In this document: piece after piece, positions 48,021 through 57,381 of the stretch
Layout of the letters: each line of letters starts with the position of its first letter
How positions within the stretch are numbered: position 1 is the stretch's first letter
DNA from: Denitratisoma sp.
GTDB lineage: Bacteria; Pseudomonadota; Gammaproteobacteria; Burkholderiales; Rhodocyclaceae
Assembly (NCBI GenBank): GCA_032027165.1
Contig: JAVSMO010000001.1
Location: 1,476,253 to 1,540,252, forward strand
Reading direction: 5' to 3'
DNA length: 64,000 nt
Notes under the pieces: model-generated
What the model was told of the DNA's origin: nothing
Databases searched by the model: none
Seen by the model: the letters and a program-made list of their open reading frames with translations, nothing else
Position numbers and translations under genes: made by a program

Positions 48021-48848
48021 ATGAAGGACTTCGTCAACGAACGCTGGCGGCCGATCCTCGCCCACAACGGCCTGTCCGACTTCGACGCCCTGTGGAAGCT
48101 GAAGGCGGACTGGTTCGAGGAGCCCAACCACCGCCGCGGCGGCTGGAGCGGCGTCTCGCGCTGCGAGCTGGCCCTGCCCGGCGGCGGCAGCTGCGCCATC
48201 TTCCTCAAGCGCCAGGAGAACCACAAGGCGCGCCTGTGGACCCACCCGGTGCGCGGCGCGCCGACCTTCCTGCGCGAGTTCCGCCACATCCAGCACTACC
48301 GCAGCTGCGGCGTCCCGACGCTGGAGCCGGTGTACTTCGCCATGCACAAGGTCGGCAAGGACGAGCGCGCCATCCTCGTCACCGAGGAGCTGGCCGGCTT
48401 CGTCTCGATGGAGGACCGCGTCCAGCGCTGGCTGAAGGACGGCGCGCCGACGCGCCCCGTCCGGCTGCGGATGCTCGAAGCGATCGCCGCGCTGCTGCGC
48501 GACATGCACGCCCACGGCATCCAGCACAACTGCTTCTTCCCCAAGCACGTCTTCGTCCGCGTCAATGCGGACGGCGGCGTCGAGGCGCGCGTCATCGACC
48601 TGGAGAAGTCACGCTGGCGCCCGTCGAAGGTCGTCTGCGCCATCCGCGACCTGTACACGCTCAACTACCATTCGCAGATGTGGAGCCGCAGCGACCGCCT
48701 GTGGTTCTTCAAGTCCTACCTGCAGGTCGACCGCCTGACGCCCTTCGCCAAGTGGCTGTGGCGCACCGTCGCGGCGCGCTCCGGCCGGAAGAAGCGCATC
48801 CAGCCGCCGGCGCGCTTCCTCACCGCAAAGCCCGGCGTCGCCGAGTAG
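48021..48848 (+). CDS. InaA/lipopolysaccharide-kinase-family protein
   Basis: The 275-aa protein has the atypical protein-kinase-like fold of WaaP/InaA enzymes. LALPGGGSCAIFLKRQENHK contains the ATP-binding lysine, EFRHIQHYRSCGVPTLEPVYF is the glutamate helix region, and VIDLEKSRW is the DFG-like segment. The catalytic loop reads GIQHNCFFPKHVF, with asparagine and cysteine where HRD/HGD would be. The variant looks family-type for InaA but departs from canonical kinases. It may phosphorylate LPS core sugars or be a pseudokinase. Confidence 0.7.
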   Translation: MKDFVNERWRPILAHNGLSDFDALWKLKADWFEEPNHRRGGWSGVSRCELALPGGGSCAIFLKRQENHKARLWTHPVRGAPTFLREFRHIQHYRSCGVPTLEPVYFAMHKVGKDERAILVTEELAGFVSMEDRVQRWLKDGAPTRPVRLRMLEAIAALLRDMHAHGIQHNCFFPKHVFVRVNADGGVEARVIDLEKSRWRPSKVVCAIRDLYTLNYHSQMWSRSDRLWFFKSYLQVDRLTPFAKWLWRTVAARSGRKKRIQPPARFLTAKPGVAE

Positions 48849-48860
48849 GCGCGAAGGGCG

Positions 48861-49976
48861 ATGCAGCTCGCGTTCACCCTCTTCAAGTATTTCCCCTTCG
48901 GCGGCCTGCAGCGCGATTTCCTGCGCATCGCCCTCGCCTGCCAGGCGCGCGGCCACGCCATCCGCGTCTACACCCTGTCCTGGCAGGGCGACATTCCGGC
49001 GGGATTCGAGGTGGTGAAGGCGCCGGTGAAGGCGCTCTCCAACCACCGCCGCTACGAGAAGTTCGCCGAATGGGTGCGCAAGGATCTGGCGGCGCGGCCG
49101 GCCGACCGCCTCGTCGGCTTCAACAAGATGCCGGGGCTGGACGTTTACTACTGCGCCGACCCCTGCTACGAGGACAAGGCGCGCACCCTGCGCAACCCGA
49201 TGTACCGCCTCTCCGGCCGCTACCGCCACTTCGCCGCCTACGAGCGCGCGGTGTTCGCGCCGGAGGCGAAGACCGAGATCCTCATGATTTCCGCCGTGCA
49301 GCAGGCCCTCTACGTGAAGCATTACGGCACGCCGCCGGAGCGCCTGCATCTCCTGCCGCCCGGCATCGCGCAGGACCGCCGCGCGCCGGCCGATGCCGCG
49401 GAGATCCGCGCGGACTTCCGCCGCGAGTTCCACCTCGCCGACGGCGACCTGCTGCTGGCGCAGATCGGCTCCGGCTTCAAGACCAAGGGCCTCGACCGCA
49501 GCCTCAAGGCCCTCGCCGCCCTGCCCGACGGCCTGAAGCGGCGCACGCGCCTGATCGCCATCGGCCAGGATGATCCGAAGCCCTTCGTCTCCATGACCCG
49601 CTCGCTCGGCCTCGCAGACAAGGTGCGCATCCTCAAGGGCCGCGACGACATCCCGCGCTTCCTGCTCGGCGCCGACCTGCTGATCCACCCCGCCTACAAC
49701 GAGAACACCGGCACGGTGCTGCTGGAGGCCGTCGTCGCCGGACTGCCGGTGCTGACCACCGCCGCCTGCGGCTACGCGCATTACATCGAGGAAGCCGGCG
49801 CCGGCCGCGTCGTGCCGCTGCCCTTCGACCAGCCGGGTTTCAACGGCATCCTCGCCGGCATGCTGGCCGACGACGCGGCGCGCAAGCAGTGGGGCGCCAG
49901 CGGCCTCGCCTGGGCGGAAACGGCCGACATCTACAGCCTGCCCGAGCGGGCGGCGGATATCATCCTCAAGCCATGA
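48861..49976 (+). CDS. waaG: WaaG-type GT4 glycosyltransferase (LPS core)
   Basis: The 371-aa enzyme starts MQLAFTLFKYFPFGGLQRD, the acceptor-domain opening typical of WaaG, and has the GT4 donor-site region HPAYNENTGTVLLEAVVAGLPV. In E. coli WaaG adds the first glucose to heptose II of the LPS inner core. It starts 12 bp after the InaA-like gene and is coupled by ATGA to waaP. Confidence 0.85.
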   Translation: MQLAFTLFKYFPFGGLQRDFLRIALACQARGHAIRVYTLSWQGDIPAGFEVVKAPVKALSNHRRYEKFAEWVRKDLAARPADRLVGFNKMPGLDVYYCADPCYEDKARTLRNPMYRLSGRYRHFAAYERAVFAPEAKTEILMISAVQQALYVKHYGTPPERLHLLPPGIAQDRRAPADAAEIRADFRREFHLADGDLLLAQIGSGFKTKGLDRSLKALAALPDGLKRRTRLIAIGQDDPKPFVSMTRSLGLADKVRILKGRDDIPRFLLGADLLIHPAYNENTGTVLLEAVVAGLPVLTTAACGYAHYIEEAGAGRVVPLPFDQPGFNGILAGMLADDAARKQWGASGLAWAETADIYSLPERAADIILKP

Positions 49977-50803
49977 GCCAGCCAGAGGCGCTCTTCCTCG
50001 AAGAACCTTTCCGCACAATGTGGGCCGGGCAGGACCCCTTCCTCGCCGCCGCCGCCCTGCAGGGCACGGTGCTGCGCGAACTGGAAGGCCGGCGCACGCT
50101 GCGCACCGAGGTCGCCGGCCGCGGCTATTACGCCAAGCTGCACCGCGGCGTCGGCTGGGGCGAAATTTTCAAGAACCTCGTCACGGCGCGCCTGCCGGTG
50201 CTCGGCGCCGAGCACGAGTGGCGCGCCATCAATCGCCTGACCGAACTCGGCGTCGACACCATGAAGGCCGTCGCCTTCGGCCGGCGCGGGTCGAACCCGG
50301 CGAAGCTGGAATCCTTCATCGTCACGGAGGAGTTGGCGCCGACGGTGAGCCTGGAAGACTTCTGCCGCGACTGGCCGTCGCATCCGCCGGCGCCGGCGCT
50401 GAAGCGCGCGCTGATCGCCCGCGTGGCGGAGATGACGGGAAAGATGCACCGGGGCGGCGTGAATCACCGCGACTGCTACATCTGTCACTTCCTGCTGCAC
50501 ACCGAGCCGGCGCCGTCGCCCGAGCGGCTGCGCCTGTCGCTGATCGACCTGCACCGCGCCCAGGTGCGCGAGGGCGCGGCGCCGCGCCGCTGGCGCGACA
50601 AGGACCTCGCCGCGCTGCATTTCTCGACGCTGGAAATCGGACTCACCGCGCGCGACCGGCTGCGCTTCCTGCGCGCCTACTTCGAGCGGCCCCTGCGCGA
50701 GATACTGGTCGAGGAAGCCGATCTGCTCGCCCATCTCGGGCGCGAAGGCAAACGCCTGATGGAGCGCTACCGGCGCAAGTTCGCCTCCAGGGTGAGCGCA
50801 TGA
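49973..50803 (+). CDS. waaP: WaaP-type LPS heptose I kinase
   Basis: The 276-aa protein has the hallmarks of WaaP: GRGYYAKLHRGVGWGEIFKN with ATP-binding lysine, the catalytic loop GGVNHRDCYICHFLLH with its aspartate, and LIDLHRAQVR as the metal-binding aspartate. It phosphorylates heptose I of the inner core, important for outer-membrane barrier function. The ATG overlaps the waaG stop and its own stop overlaps the next kinase gene. Confidence 0.88.
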   Translation: MSQPEALFLEEPFRTMWAGQDPFLAAAALQGTVLRELEGRRTLRTEVAGRGYYAKLHRGVGWGEIFKNLVTARLPVLGAEHEWRAINRLTELGVDTMKAVAFGRRGSNPAKLESFIVTEELAPTVSLEDFCRDWPSHPPAPALKRALIARVAEMTGKMHRGGVNHRDCYICHFLLHTEPAPSPERLRLSLIDLHRAQVREGAAPRRWRDKDLAALHFSTLEIGLTARDRLRFLRAYFERPLREILVEEADLLAHLGREGKRLMERYRRKFASRVSA

Positions 50804-52923
50804 GCCAGTGGCAGGTCCTGCCTGGTGCAGATGCCGCGGCGGCCGCGCGCTTCGCCGATCTCGACGCCGTCTTCGCCCTCGAAGGCGAGATCGTCGCCAA
50901 GGACTCCACCACCCGCACCGTGCGTGTCGAGGTCAACGGCCGCCGCTACTACGTCAAGCGCTACCACGGCCTCGGCAAGAAGCCGCTGCGGCGCTGGTTC
51001 GGCACCCCGCGCGTGCAGCTGGAATGGGAGAACCTGCAGCGCTTCGCCGACTGGGGCATCCCCACCGCGCAACTCGTCGCCTGCGGACTCGAAAGCCAGG
51101 GCGGCCGCTTCGTGCGCGGGGCGCTGATCACGGCGGAAATTCCGGATACGACCGATCTGGGCAAGCTCGCCCGCAGCCACGACCCGCGGCTGAAAAGTCA
51201 GTCCTGGCGGAACGGCGTCTCCGCCCAGGTGGCCGACATCGCGCGCCGCATGCACGGCCGCCGCTTCGTGCATGGCGACCTCAAGTGGCGCAACCTGCTG
51301 GTGGACGCGGCCGGCAAGGTCTTCCTCATCGATTGCCCGAGCGGCGGCTTCTGGTGGCCGCCCTTCCTGCAGTACCGCATCGTCAAGGACCTCGCCTGCC
51401 TCGACAAGGTGGCCAAGCGCCAGCTCTCCCGCACGCAGCGCCTGCGCTTCTACCTCGACTACGCGCAGAAGAAAAAACTCGACGACGCCGACAAGCGGCG
51501 CATCCGCCAGATCGCCGGCTTCTTTGCGGGGCGGGACGAGGCGCAGGAATCCGCCGAATCCCTGCGCGCCGGCGGCCGACGCCTGCTCGTGCCGAGCACG
51601 ATCGCGCTCGAAGACGGCCGCGAGCTGGTCGTCGAACGCTGGCTGCGCATCCTGCCCGGCAAGCGGCTCACCGGCGTCGGCAACTGGAACGGGCAAACCG
51701 TGCTGGCCAAGCTCTTCATCGCCGCGCGCGGCAGCGAGCGCCACTGGCAGCGCGAATGCCGCGGCATCGACAGCCTGAACAAATACGACCTGCCGACGGC
51801 GAAGCTGCTGGCGAGCGGCAGGCTGGAGGGCGCGGGACATTACGTGCTCACCGAATATCTCGATGGCGCGCGCTGCCCGGACGCCACGGCCGTCGGCGAA
51901 CTGGAGGGCGTGTTCGAGACGGTCGGCCGCATGCACGCCCGCGGCATCCTGCAGGAGGACGTCCACCTCGGCAATTTCCTGTTCAGGAAGGACAAGCTGT
52001 ACGTCATCGACGGCGACGCCATCCGGCCGGCGGGCTCGGATCGCGAGCGCCTGGACAACCTGGCCCTGCTGTTCGCCCAGTTGCCCCAGGCGACCTGCAG
52101 CGGCCTGCTGCCCGGTCTGCTGGCAGCCTACCGCAAGGCCAATCCGCATCTCGCCGTCGATGCGGCGCAACTCAAGGCCGCCATCGCCCGGGCCTGCGAG
52201 GCGCGCCTCGCCGACTACCTCGACAAGTGCCTGCGCGATTGCAGCCTCTTCAAGGTCGCCAGGCGCGTCGACCGTTTCTTCTCGCTGGTGCGCGACGAGG
52301 CCGACTTCCTCGCGCCCCTGATCGCCGATCCGGATGCCTGGCTCGAGCAGGGCACCGCCCTCAAGCGCGGCCGCAGCGCCACGCTGGCGCTGGTCGAACT
52401 GAACGGCCGCAAGCTGGTCATCAAGCGCTACAACATCAAGAGCGCCGGCCACGCCCTCTCGCGCGCCTGGCGGCCGAGCCGCGCCTGGCATGCCTGGATC
52501 GAGGCGCACCGCCTGCGCTTCCTCGGCATCGCCACGCCGCGACCGCTGGCGCTCATCGAGCACCGCCTCGGCCCGCTGCGCGGCCGCGCCTGGCTCGTCA
52601 CCGAGCATTGCGAGGGGCAGAGCCTGCAGGAGCGCCTGGCCGAACACGCCGAGAGCGGCGCGCCGACCAGGTTGAAGGAAGCCGTCCGCACGCTCTTCGC
52701 CCGGCTGGCCGCCGAACGTCTCAGCCACGGCGACCTGAAAGCCACCAACTTTCTCTGCAACGGGGATGAACTGGTCGTGCTCGACCTCGACGCCATGCGC
52801 CGGCACGACAGCGAAACCGCCTGGCGCAAGGCCTGGCAGAAGGACCGCGACCGCTTCCTGCGCAACTGGCCGGATGGCAGCGTATTGCAGCGCGAGATGG
52901 ATGCGGCGCTGCCGCCGGACTGA
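50800..52923 (+). CDS. Triple-domain WaaP/Kdo-kinase-like protein
   Basis: The 707-aa protein contains three consecutive small-kinase modules. Domain 1 (about 1-245) has K53, HGD at 158-160, N165 and D178. Domain 2 (about 260-485) has K304, QEDVHLGN around 385-392 and D404. Domain 3 (about 515-707) has K542, HGD at 643-645, N650 and D662. Each looks catalytically complete, though the middle loop is the least canonical. No signal peptide or membrane helix is seen. It is coupled by ATGA to waaP and is likely to phosphorylate several positions of the LPS inner core. It contains AAAGTCAGTC at 51194-51203. Confidence 0.8.
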   Translation: MSQWQVLPGADAAAAARFADLDAVFALEGEIVAKDSTTRTVRVEVNGRRYYVKRYHGLGKKPLRRWFGTPRVQLEWENLQRFADWGIPTAQLVACGLESQGGRFVRGALITAEIPDTTDLGKLARSHDPRLKSQSWRNGVSAQVADIARRMHGRRFVHGDLKWRNLLVDAAGKVFLIDCPSGGFWWPPFLQYRIVKDLACLDKVAKRQLSRTQRLRFYLDYAQKKKLDDADKRRIRQIAGFFAGRDEAQESAESLRAGGRRLLVPSTIALEDGRELVVERWLRILPGKRLTGVGNWNGQTVLAKLFIAARGSERHWQRECRGIDSLNKYDLPTAKLLASGRLEGAGHYVLTEYLDGARCPDATAVGELEGVFETVGRMHARGILQEDVHLGNFLFRKDKLYVIDGDAIRPAGSDRERLDNLALLFAQLPQATCSGLLPGLLAAYRKANPHLAVDAAQLKAAIARACEARLADYLDKCLRDCSLFKVARRVDRFFSLVRDEADFLAPLIADPDAWLEQGTALKRGRSATLALVELNGRKLVIKRYNIKSAGHALSRAWRPSRAWHAWIEAHRLRFLGIATPRPLALIEHRLGPLRGRAWLVTEHCEGQSLQERLAEHAESGAPTRLKEAVRTLFARLAAERLSHGDLKATNFLCNGDELVVLDLDAMRRHDSETAWRKAWQKDRDRFLRNWPDGSVLQREMDAALPPD

Positions 52924-52927
52924 CTTT
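52918..52927 (+). repeat. GACTGACTTT word at the kinase/msbA gene ends
   Basis: This exact copy encodes the last Asp codon and TGA stop of the triple-kinase gene and lies 2 bp from the stop of the convergent msbA gene. Confidence 0.8.
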
Positions 52928-52929
52928 CC

Positions 52930-54720
52930 TTACTGAATCGTTGCTTCTGCCGGTTCGCGGAACTGCATGGCGTGCAGCCGTGCATAGTGTCCGTTCAGCG
53001 CAAGCAGCTCGGCATGCGTGCCGCGTTCGACGATGCGGCCCTGCTCCATCACCAGGATGACGTCGGCGCGCTCGATGGTGGACAGGCGGTGGGCGATGAC
53101 CAGCGTGGTGCGCCCGCGCATGACGCGGTCGAGCGCGGCCTGGATGTGGCGCTCGGATTCGGTGTCGAGCGCCGAGGTGGCCTCGTCGAGGATGAGGATC
53201 GGCGCGTCCTTCAGCAGCGCCCGCGCGATGGCCAGGCGCTGGCGCTGGCCGCCGGAGAGCAGCACGCCGTTCTCGCCGACCAGGGTGTCGAAGCCCTGCG
53301 GCAATCTGTCGATGAACTCGCGGGCGAAGGCGGCTTCGGCGGCACGCTCGACCTCGGCGCGCGGGGCACCGGCGAGATCGCCGTAGGCGATGTTGTTCGC
53401 CACCGTGTCGTTGAACAGCGTCACCTGCTGGGTGACGACGGCGACATGGCGGCGCAGGTTGCGCAGGACGTAGTCCTCGACATCCGTGCCGTCGATGAGG
53501 ATCTGCCCATTGTCGTGGTGGTAGAAGCGCGGGATCAGGTTGGCGAGCGTCGACTTGCCGCTGCCCGAGCGGCCGACCAGCGCCACCATCTGCCCCGGCT
53601 CGATGGCGAAGCTGACGCCGTCGAGCACGCGCCGCTCGCCGCCGGGGTAGGTGAAGGAGAGGTCGCGCACCTCGAGCCGGCCGCCGACGCGCTCGCGACT
53701 CACCGACCCGGTGTCGGTCTCGGGCGGCTCGTCGAGCTGCTCGAAGATGCTTTCGGCCGCCGCCACGCCCTTCTGGATCGTCGAACTCACTTCGGAGAGC
53801 TGGCGGATCGGCTTGGGCAGCAGCCCGGCCGCGGTGATGTAGGCCACCAGTTCGCCGGGCGAGGCATCGCCGCGCAGCCACAGCACGAGGAAGAACAGCA
53901 CGCCCATGGCGCTGTAGATCAGGAGCTGCAGCACCGGCGTGTAGACCGAGCCGGTGCGCACCATGCGCAGCTGCTTGCTCATGTTGTTGCTGCTCGCCTC
54001 GCGGAAGCGGCGCTGCTCGTAATCCTCGCCGCCGAAACTGCGCACGACGCGGTGGCCCTGGATGGCCTCGGAGGCGACGTGGGTGACGTCGCCCATCGCC
54101 ACCTGGATCTTCTTCGCCTGCTTGCGGAACTTGCGGCTGGCGCTGACCACCAGCAGGGCGATGACCGGCAGCAGGGCGGCCATCACCAGGGTCAGGCGCC
54201 AGTTCATCCAGAGCAGGTAGGCGAAGAGGAAGATCACCGTCAGCCCCTCCCGGATCACCACCTTGATGGCGTCGGTGGCGGCGCCCGTCACCATCGTGAC
54301 ATTGAAGGTGATGCGCGAGATCAGGTGCCCGGAGTTGTGCATGTCGAAGTAGCGGTCGGGCAGCGTCAGCAGGCTGTCGAAGAGGGCCACGCGCAGGTCG
54401 TGCACCACGCCCATCGAGACGCGGGCGAGGAAGTAGTTGCCGAGGTAGGAGCCGATGCCCTGCCAGGCGGCGATGAGCACGATCAGCAGCGGCACGGCGT
54501 GCATCATCTGCAGGCCGCCGAGGCTCGCTCCCGCCGGGTCGACGAGGCCGTCGACGAAATACTTCAACACCGAGGCCAGCATCGGCTGGGCCGAGGCGAA
54601 GATGACGTAGCCCGCGATGCTCACGGCGAACCAGCCGACGTACGGCCTGACGTAGCCCAGCAGGCGGAAATACAGGCTCAGGCTGGAAGTGACGCTGGCG
54701 CGCGATTCTGGGGATGACAT
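52930..54720 (-). CDS. msbA: Lipid A/LPS exporter ATP-binding/permease protein MsbA
   Basis: The 596-aa half-transporter has six membrane helices in the first 320 residues and an ATPase domain with Walker [12 protein letters not shown], signature LLSGGQRQRLAIARAL and Walker B ILILDEATSALD. It flips lipid A-core across the inner membrane. The ATG at 54720 is chosen over an in-frame extension to 54780. It is convergent with the kinase array and lies among LPS genes. Confidence 0.92.
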   Translation of the reverse strand: MSSPESRASVTSSLSLYFRLLGYVRPYVGWFAVSIAGYVIFASAQPMLASVLKYFVDGLVDPAGASLGGLQMMHAVPLLIVLIAAWQGIGSYLGNYFLARVSMGVVHDLRVALFDSLLTLPDRYFDMHNSGHLISRITFNVTMVTGAATDAIKVVIREGLTVIFLFAYLLWMNWRLTLVMAALLPVIALLVVSASRKFRKQAKKIQVAMGDVTHVASEAIQGHRVVRSFGGEDYEQRRFREASSNNMSKQLRMVRTGSVYTPVLQLLIYSAMGVLFFLVLWLRGDASPGELVAYITAAGLLPKPIRQLSEVSSTIQKGVAAAESIFEQLDEPPETDTGSVSRERVGGRLEVRDLSFTYPGGERRVLDGVSFAIEPGQMVALVGRSGSGKSTLANLIPRFYHHDNGQILIDGTDVEDYVLRNLRRHVAVVTQQVTLFNDTVANNIAYGDLAGAPRAEVERAAEAAFAREFIDRLPQGFDTLVGENGVLLSGGQRQRLAIARALLKDAPILILDEATSALDTESERHIQAALDRVMRGRTTLVIAHRLSTIERADVILVMEQGRIVERGTHAELLALNGHYARLHAMQFREPAEATIQ

Positions 54721-54792
54721 AGGACGCCGATAGGACGCCGGACGGCGGAAATGATGCGGGAATTCTAGCATGGGCGGCATGGGCGGTCCGGC

Positions 54793-54801
54793 TGGTAAAA
54801 T
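54793..54801 (+). promoter_or_regulatory. Extended -10 promoter of the small kinase gene
   Basis: TGGTAAAAT (54793-54801) is an extended -10 element; transcription would start near 54808, giving a leader of about 30 nt to the TTG start. No -35 is visible. Confidence 0.45.
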
Positions 54802-54838
54802 GCCGGCCTTCGACTCGCCCGGCCACAGGCACGCTCCC

Positions 54839-55447
54839 TTGCAGATACTGGAACACGACGACTATCTCGCCCTGCGCGCCGGCGCCCGGGTGCTGGAGCG
54901 CGACCGCTTCGGCGAGAAGGTGCTGGCACTCGCCGACGGCAGCTATCTCAAGCTGTTCCGCCGCAAGCGCCTGATCTCCTCCGCCGCCTGGTATCCCTAC
55001 GCGCAGCGCTTCGCCGACAACGCCGCGGCGCTGGCCGCGCGCGGCATCCCCTGCCCCTCGGTCGACGGCGTCTACCGCATCCCGGCCATCCGCCGCGACG
55101 CGGTGCGCTACCGCCCGCTGGAAGGCAGGACGCTGCGCCAGCTGGTGAGCGAAGGCGCGGCCACGGCCGAAGTGCGCAAGCAACTCGGCGCCTTCGTCGC
55201 CGCCCTGCACGCCGCCGGCGTCTACTTCCGCTCGCTGCACCTCGGCAACATCGTGCTGACGCCGGACGGCGCCCTCGGCCTGATCGACATCGCCGACCTG
55301 CGCGCCGGCCCGCGGCCGTTGCCGGCGCACCGCCGGCGGCGCAACCTGCAGCACATGCTGCGCGACGGCAACGACCGCGCCTGGCTGCAGGCCGACACGG
55401 CCTTCGACGCCGCCTACCGCGCTGCACAGGAGGCGCCGCCGCGATGA
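54839..55447 (+). CDS. Toluene-tolerance-type LPS-kinase-like protein
   Basis: The predicted 202-aa protein starts at TTG 54839 with LQILEHDDYLALRAGARVLERD, the opening expected for this family. Upstream ATGs at 54770, 54779 and 54800 are less likely, since a promoter-like -10 covers the last. It has the kinase-like lysine region LADGSYLKLFRRKRLISS, a catalytic-loop equivalent GVYFRSLHLGNIVLTPDG, and LIDIADLRAGPR. The catalytic aspartate position reads SLHLGN, so the HGD-type Asp is replaced. It is coupled by ATGA to the acyltransferase gene. Confidence 0.65.
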   Translation: MQILEHDDYLALRAGARVLERDRFGEKVLALADGSYLKLFRRKRLISSAAWYPYAQRFADNAAALAARGIPCPSVDGVYRIPAIRRDAVRYRPLEGRTLRQLVSEGAATAEVRKQLGAFVAALHAAGVYFRSLHLGNIVLTPDGALGLIDIADLRAGPRPLPAHRRRRNLQHMLRDGNDRAWLQADTAFDAAYRAAQEAPPR

Positions 55448-57381
55448 AACCCGCCAGCGCCGACTTCCGCGCCGACATCAACGGCTTGCGCGCCGTAGCG
55501 GTGATCGCCGTGGTGCTGTTCCATTTCCGCGTGGCCGGCTTTTCCGGCGGCTTCGTCGGCGTCGACGCCTTCTTCGTCATCTCCGGCTACCTGATGACGC
55601 GCATCATCCTCGGCCCGCTCGCCCAGGGCCGTTTCTCGGTGTTCGGCTTCTACCTGGCGCGGGCGCGCCGCATCTTCCCGGCGCTGGCGGCATTGAGCGC
55701 GCTGCTCCTGCTCTACGGCTGGTTCGCGCTCTCGCCGATGGACTACAAGCTGCTCGCCAAGCACGCCGGCGCCAGCCTGCTGTTCCTCTCCAACCAGGTG
55801 TACTGGAAGGAATCGGGCTACTTCGACGCCGACGCGCACGAGAAGTGGCTGCTGCACACCTGGTCGCTTTCCGTCGAGTGGCAGTTCTACCTGCTCTACC
55901 CGCTGCTCATCGTCGCCGTGCATCGCCTGTTCCGCCGGCCGGGCGGCGTCGCCGGCGCGCTGTGGGCGGTCTTTCTCGCTTCGCTCGCCTGGTCGGCCTG
56001 GCTGGCCTTCGCCGACCCGTCGAAGGCCTTCTTCCTGCTGCCGACGCGCGCCTGGGAGATGCTGGCCGGCGGACTGATCTTCGTGCACCAGGACGCCTGC
56101 AACCGCCTGGCGCAGCGGCTGCGCTGGCGGGAGCCGGCCGGCCTCGCCGCCCTCCTCGCGGCAAGCCTGTGGCTGACGCCGGACACGCCCTGGCCGGGCC
56201 TCGCCGCGCTGCTGCCGGTGGCCGGCGCCGCGCTGCTCATCCTCGGCAGCGACGGCCGGACGCGACTGCTCGGCAGCGCCGCCCTGCAGGGCATCGGCCG
56301 CTGGTCCTACTCGATCTACCTGTGGCACTGGCCCATCGTCGTGTGGCTGCAGCAAAGTCAGTCGCGCCAGCACGGCGCCTGGATCGCCGCCGGCATGGCG
56401 GCCTCGGTGCTGCTCGGCTGGCTGTCCTTCCGCCTCGTCGAGAATCCGGCGCGGCGCCTCATCAACCGCTTCCGCCTGGCGCCTGCGCTGGCGCTGAGCG
56501 CCGCGATGGTGCTCGCGCCCTTCGCCATCGCCGCCGTCCTGCACTACCAGAGCGATCGCGTGACGGCGCTGCGCTTCAAGGACCATCCGCGCCTGGCCGA
56601 CGTGCGCGCCCTGGAGACGCTGCAGGCGCGCTACTTCGGCGAACTCTACAAGCCGCTCTATCGCGAGGGCAGCTGCTTTCTGGTGCCGGAAAAATCCCAC
56701 GACAGCTTCGCGCCCGAGTGCGCCGGCGATCGGCCGCGCATCGTACTGTGGGGCGACTCCCACGCCGCCCACCTGTGGCCGGGCCTGAAGGCGGCGACCG
56801 TGCCCGGGGAAGCGGCGCAATGGACGGCCTCGGGCTGCCCGCCGCTGATCGGCGAAGCCTTCGCCAAGCGGCCGCACTGCGGCGCCATCAACGAGTGGGT
56901 GCTGCGCAAGGTGCTGGAGACGCGGCCGCAGGTTCTCATCCTCGCCGGCGCCTGGATCAAGCACGACGAGGCGACGATCCGCCGCGGCCTGGCGGAAACC
57001 CTGTCGCGGCTCGGCGCCGATCCGTCCTGGCGCCCGCGCATCGTGCTGGTCGGCAGCGTGCCGGCCTGGCGCAAGCCGCTGCCGAAGCTGCTCGCCAGCG
57101 ACTTCCTCGGCGGCGACGAGCGGGCGCGCTCGCGCAACGACCTCGATCCGGACATGGCGCGCCGCGACGCGCTGATCCGGGAACTCGCCGGCGGCCGCGC
57201 CGAATTCTTCTCGCCGATCGCCGCCGCCTGCGACGACAGCGGCTGCCTGCGCTACATCGAGAAGGATGGCGCCCGCCTGCCCTTCGCCTTCGACTACGGC
57301 CACATGATCGAGGAGAGCTCGGTGATGGTGGTGGCCGCGCTGTTCCGGCAGCTGAGCGACACCCCGGCGCGGCAGCCATGA
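55444..57381 (+). CDS. OafA/YrhL-type acyltransferase with SGNH domain
   Basis: The 645-aa protein has an N-terminal integral acyltransferase-3 domain of about ten helices (DINGLRAVAVIAVVLFHF, with the catalytic His in the WSLSVEWQFYLLYPLL region) and a C-terminal SGNH domain starting IVLWGDSHAAHLW. It would O-acylate LPS O-antigen or another surface glycan. It contains an AAAGTCAGTC word at 56354-56363. It is coupled by ATGA to the next glycosyltransferase. Confidence 0.9.
   Translation: MKPASADFRADINGLRAVAVIAVVLFHFRVAGFSGGFVGVDAFFVISGYLMTRIILGPLAQGRFSVFGFYLARARRIFPALAALSALLLLYGWFALSPMDYKLLAKHAGASLLFLSNQVYWKESGYFDADAHEKWLLHTWSLSVEWQFYLLYPLLIVAVHRLFRRPGGVAGALWAVFLASLAWSAWLAFADPSKAFFLLPTRAWEMLAGGLIFVHQDACNRLAQRLRWREPAGLAALLAASLWLTPDTPWPGLAALLPVAGAALLILGSDGRTRLLGSAALQGIGRWSYSIYLWHWPIVVWLQQSQSRQHGAWIAAGMAASVLLGWLSFRLVENPARRLINRFRLAPALALSAAMVLAPFAIAAVLHYQSDRVTALRFKDHPRLADVRALETLQARYFGELYKPLYREGSCFLVPEKSHDSFAPECAGDRPRIVLWGDSHAAHLWPGLKAATVPGEAAQWTASGCPPLIGEAFAKRPHCGAINEWVLRKVLETRPQVLILAGAWIKHDEATIRRGLAETLSRLGADPSWRPRIVLVGSVPAWRKPLPKLLASDFLGGDERARSRNDLDPDMARRDALIRELAGGRAEFFSPIAAACDDSGCLRYIEKDGARLPFAFDYGHMIEESSVMVVAALFRQLSDTPARQP

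Noticed and set aside
50020..50799. Long N-terminal extension of the triple kinase
   Set aside because: That stretch is the waaP gene in another frame. The ATG at 50800 overlaps the waaP stop and gives a kinase-like start.
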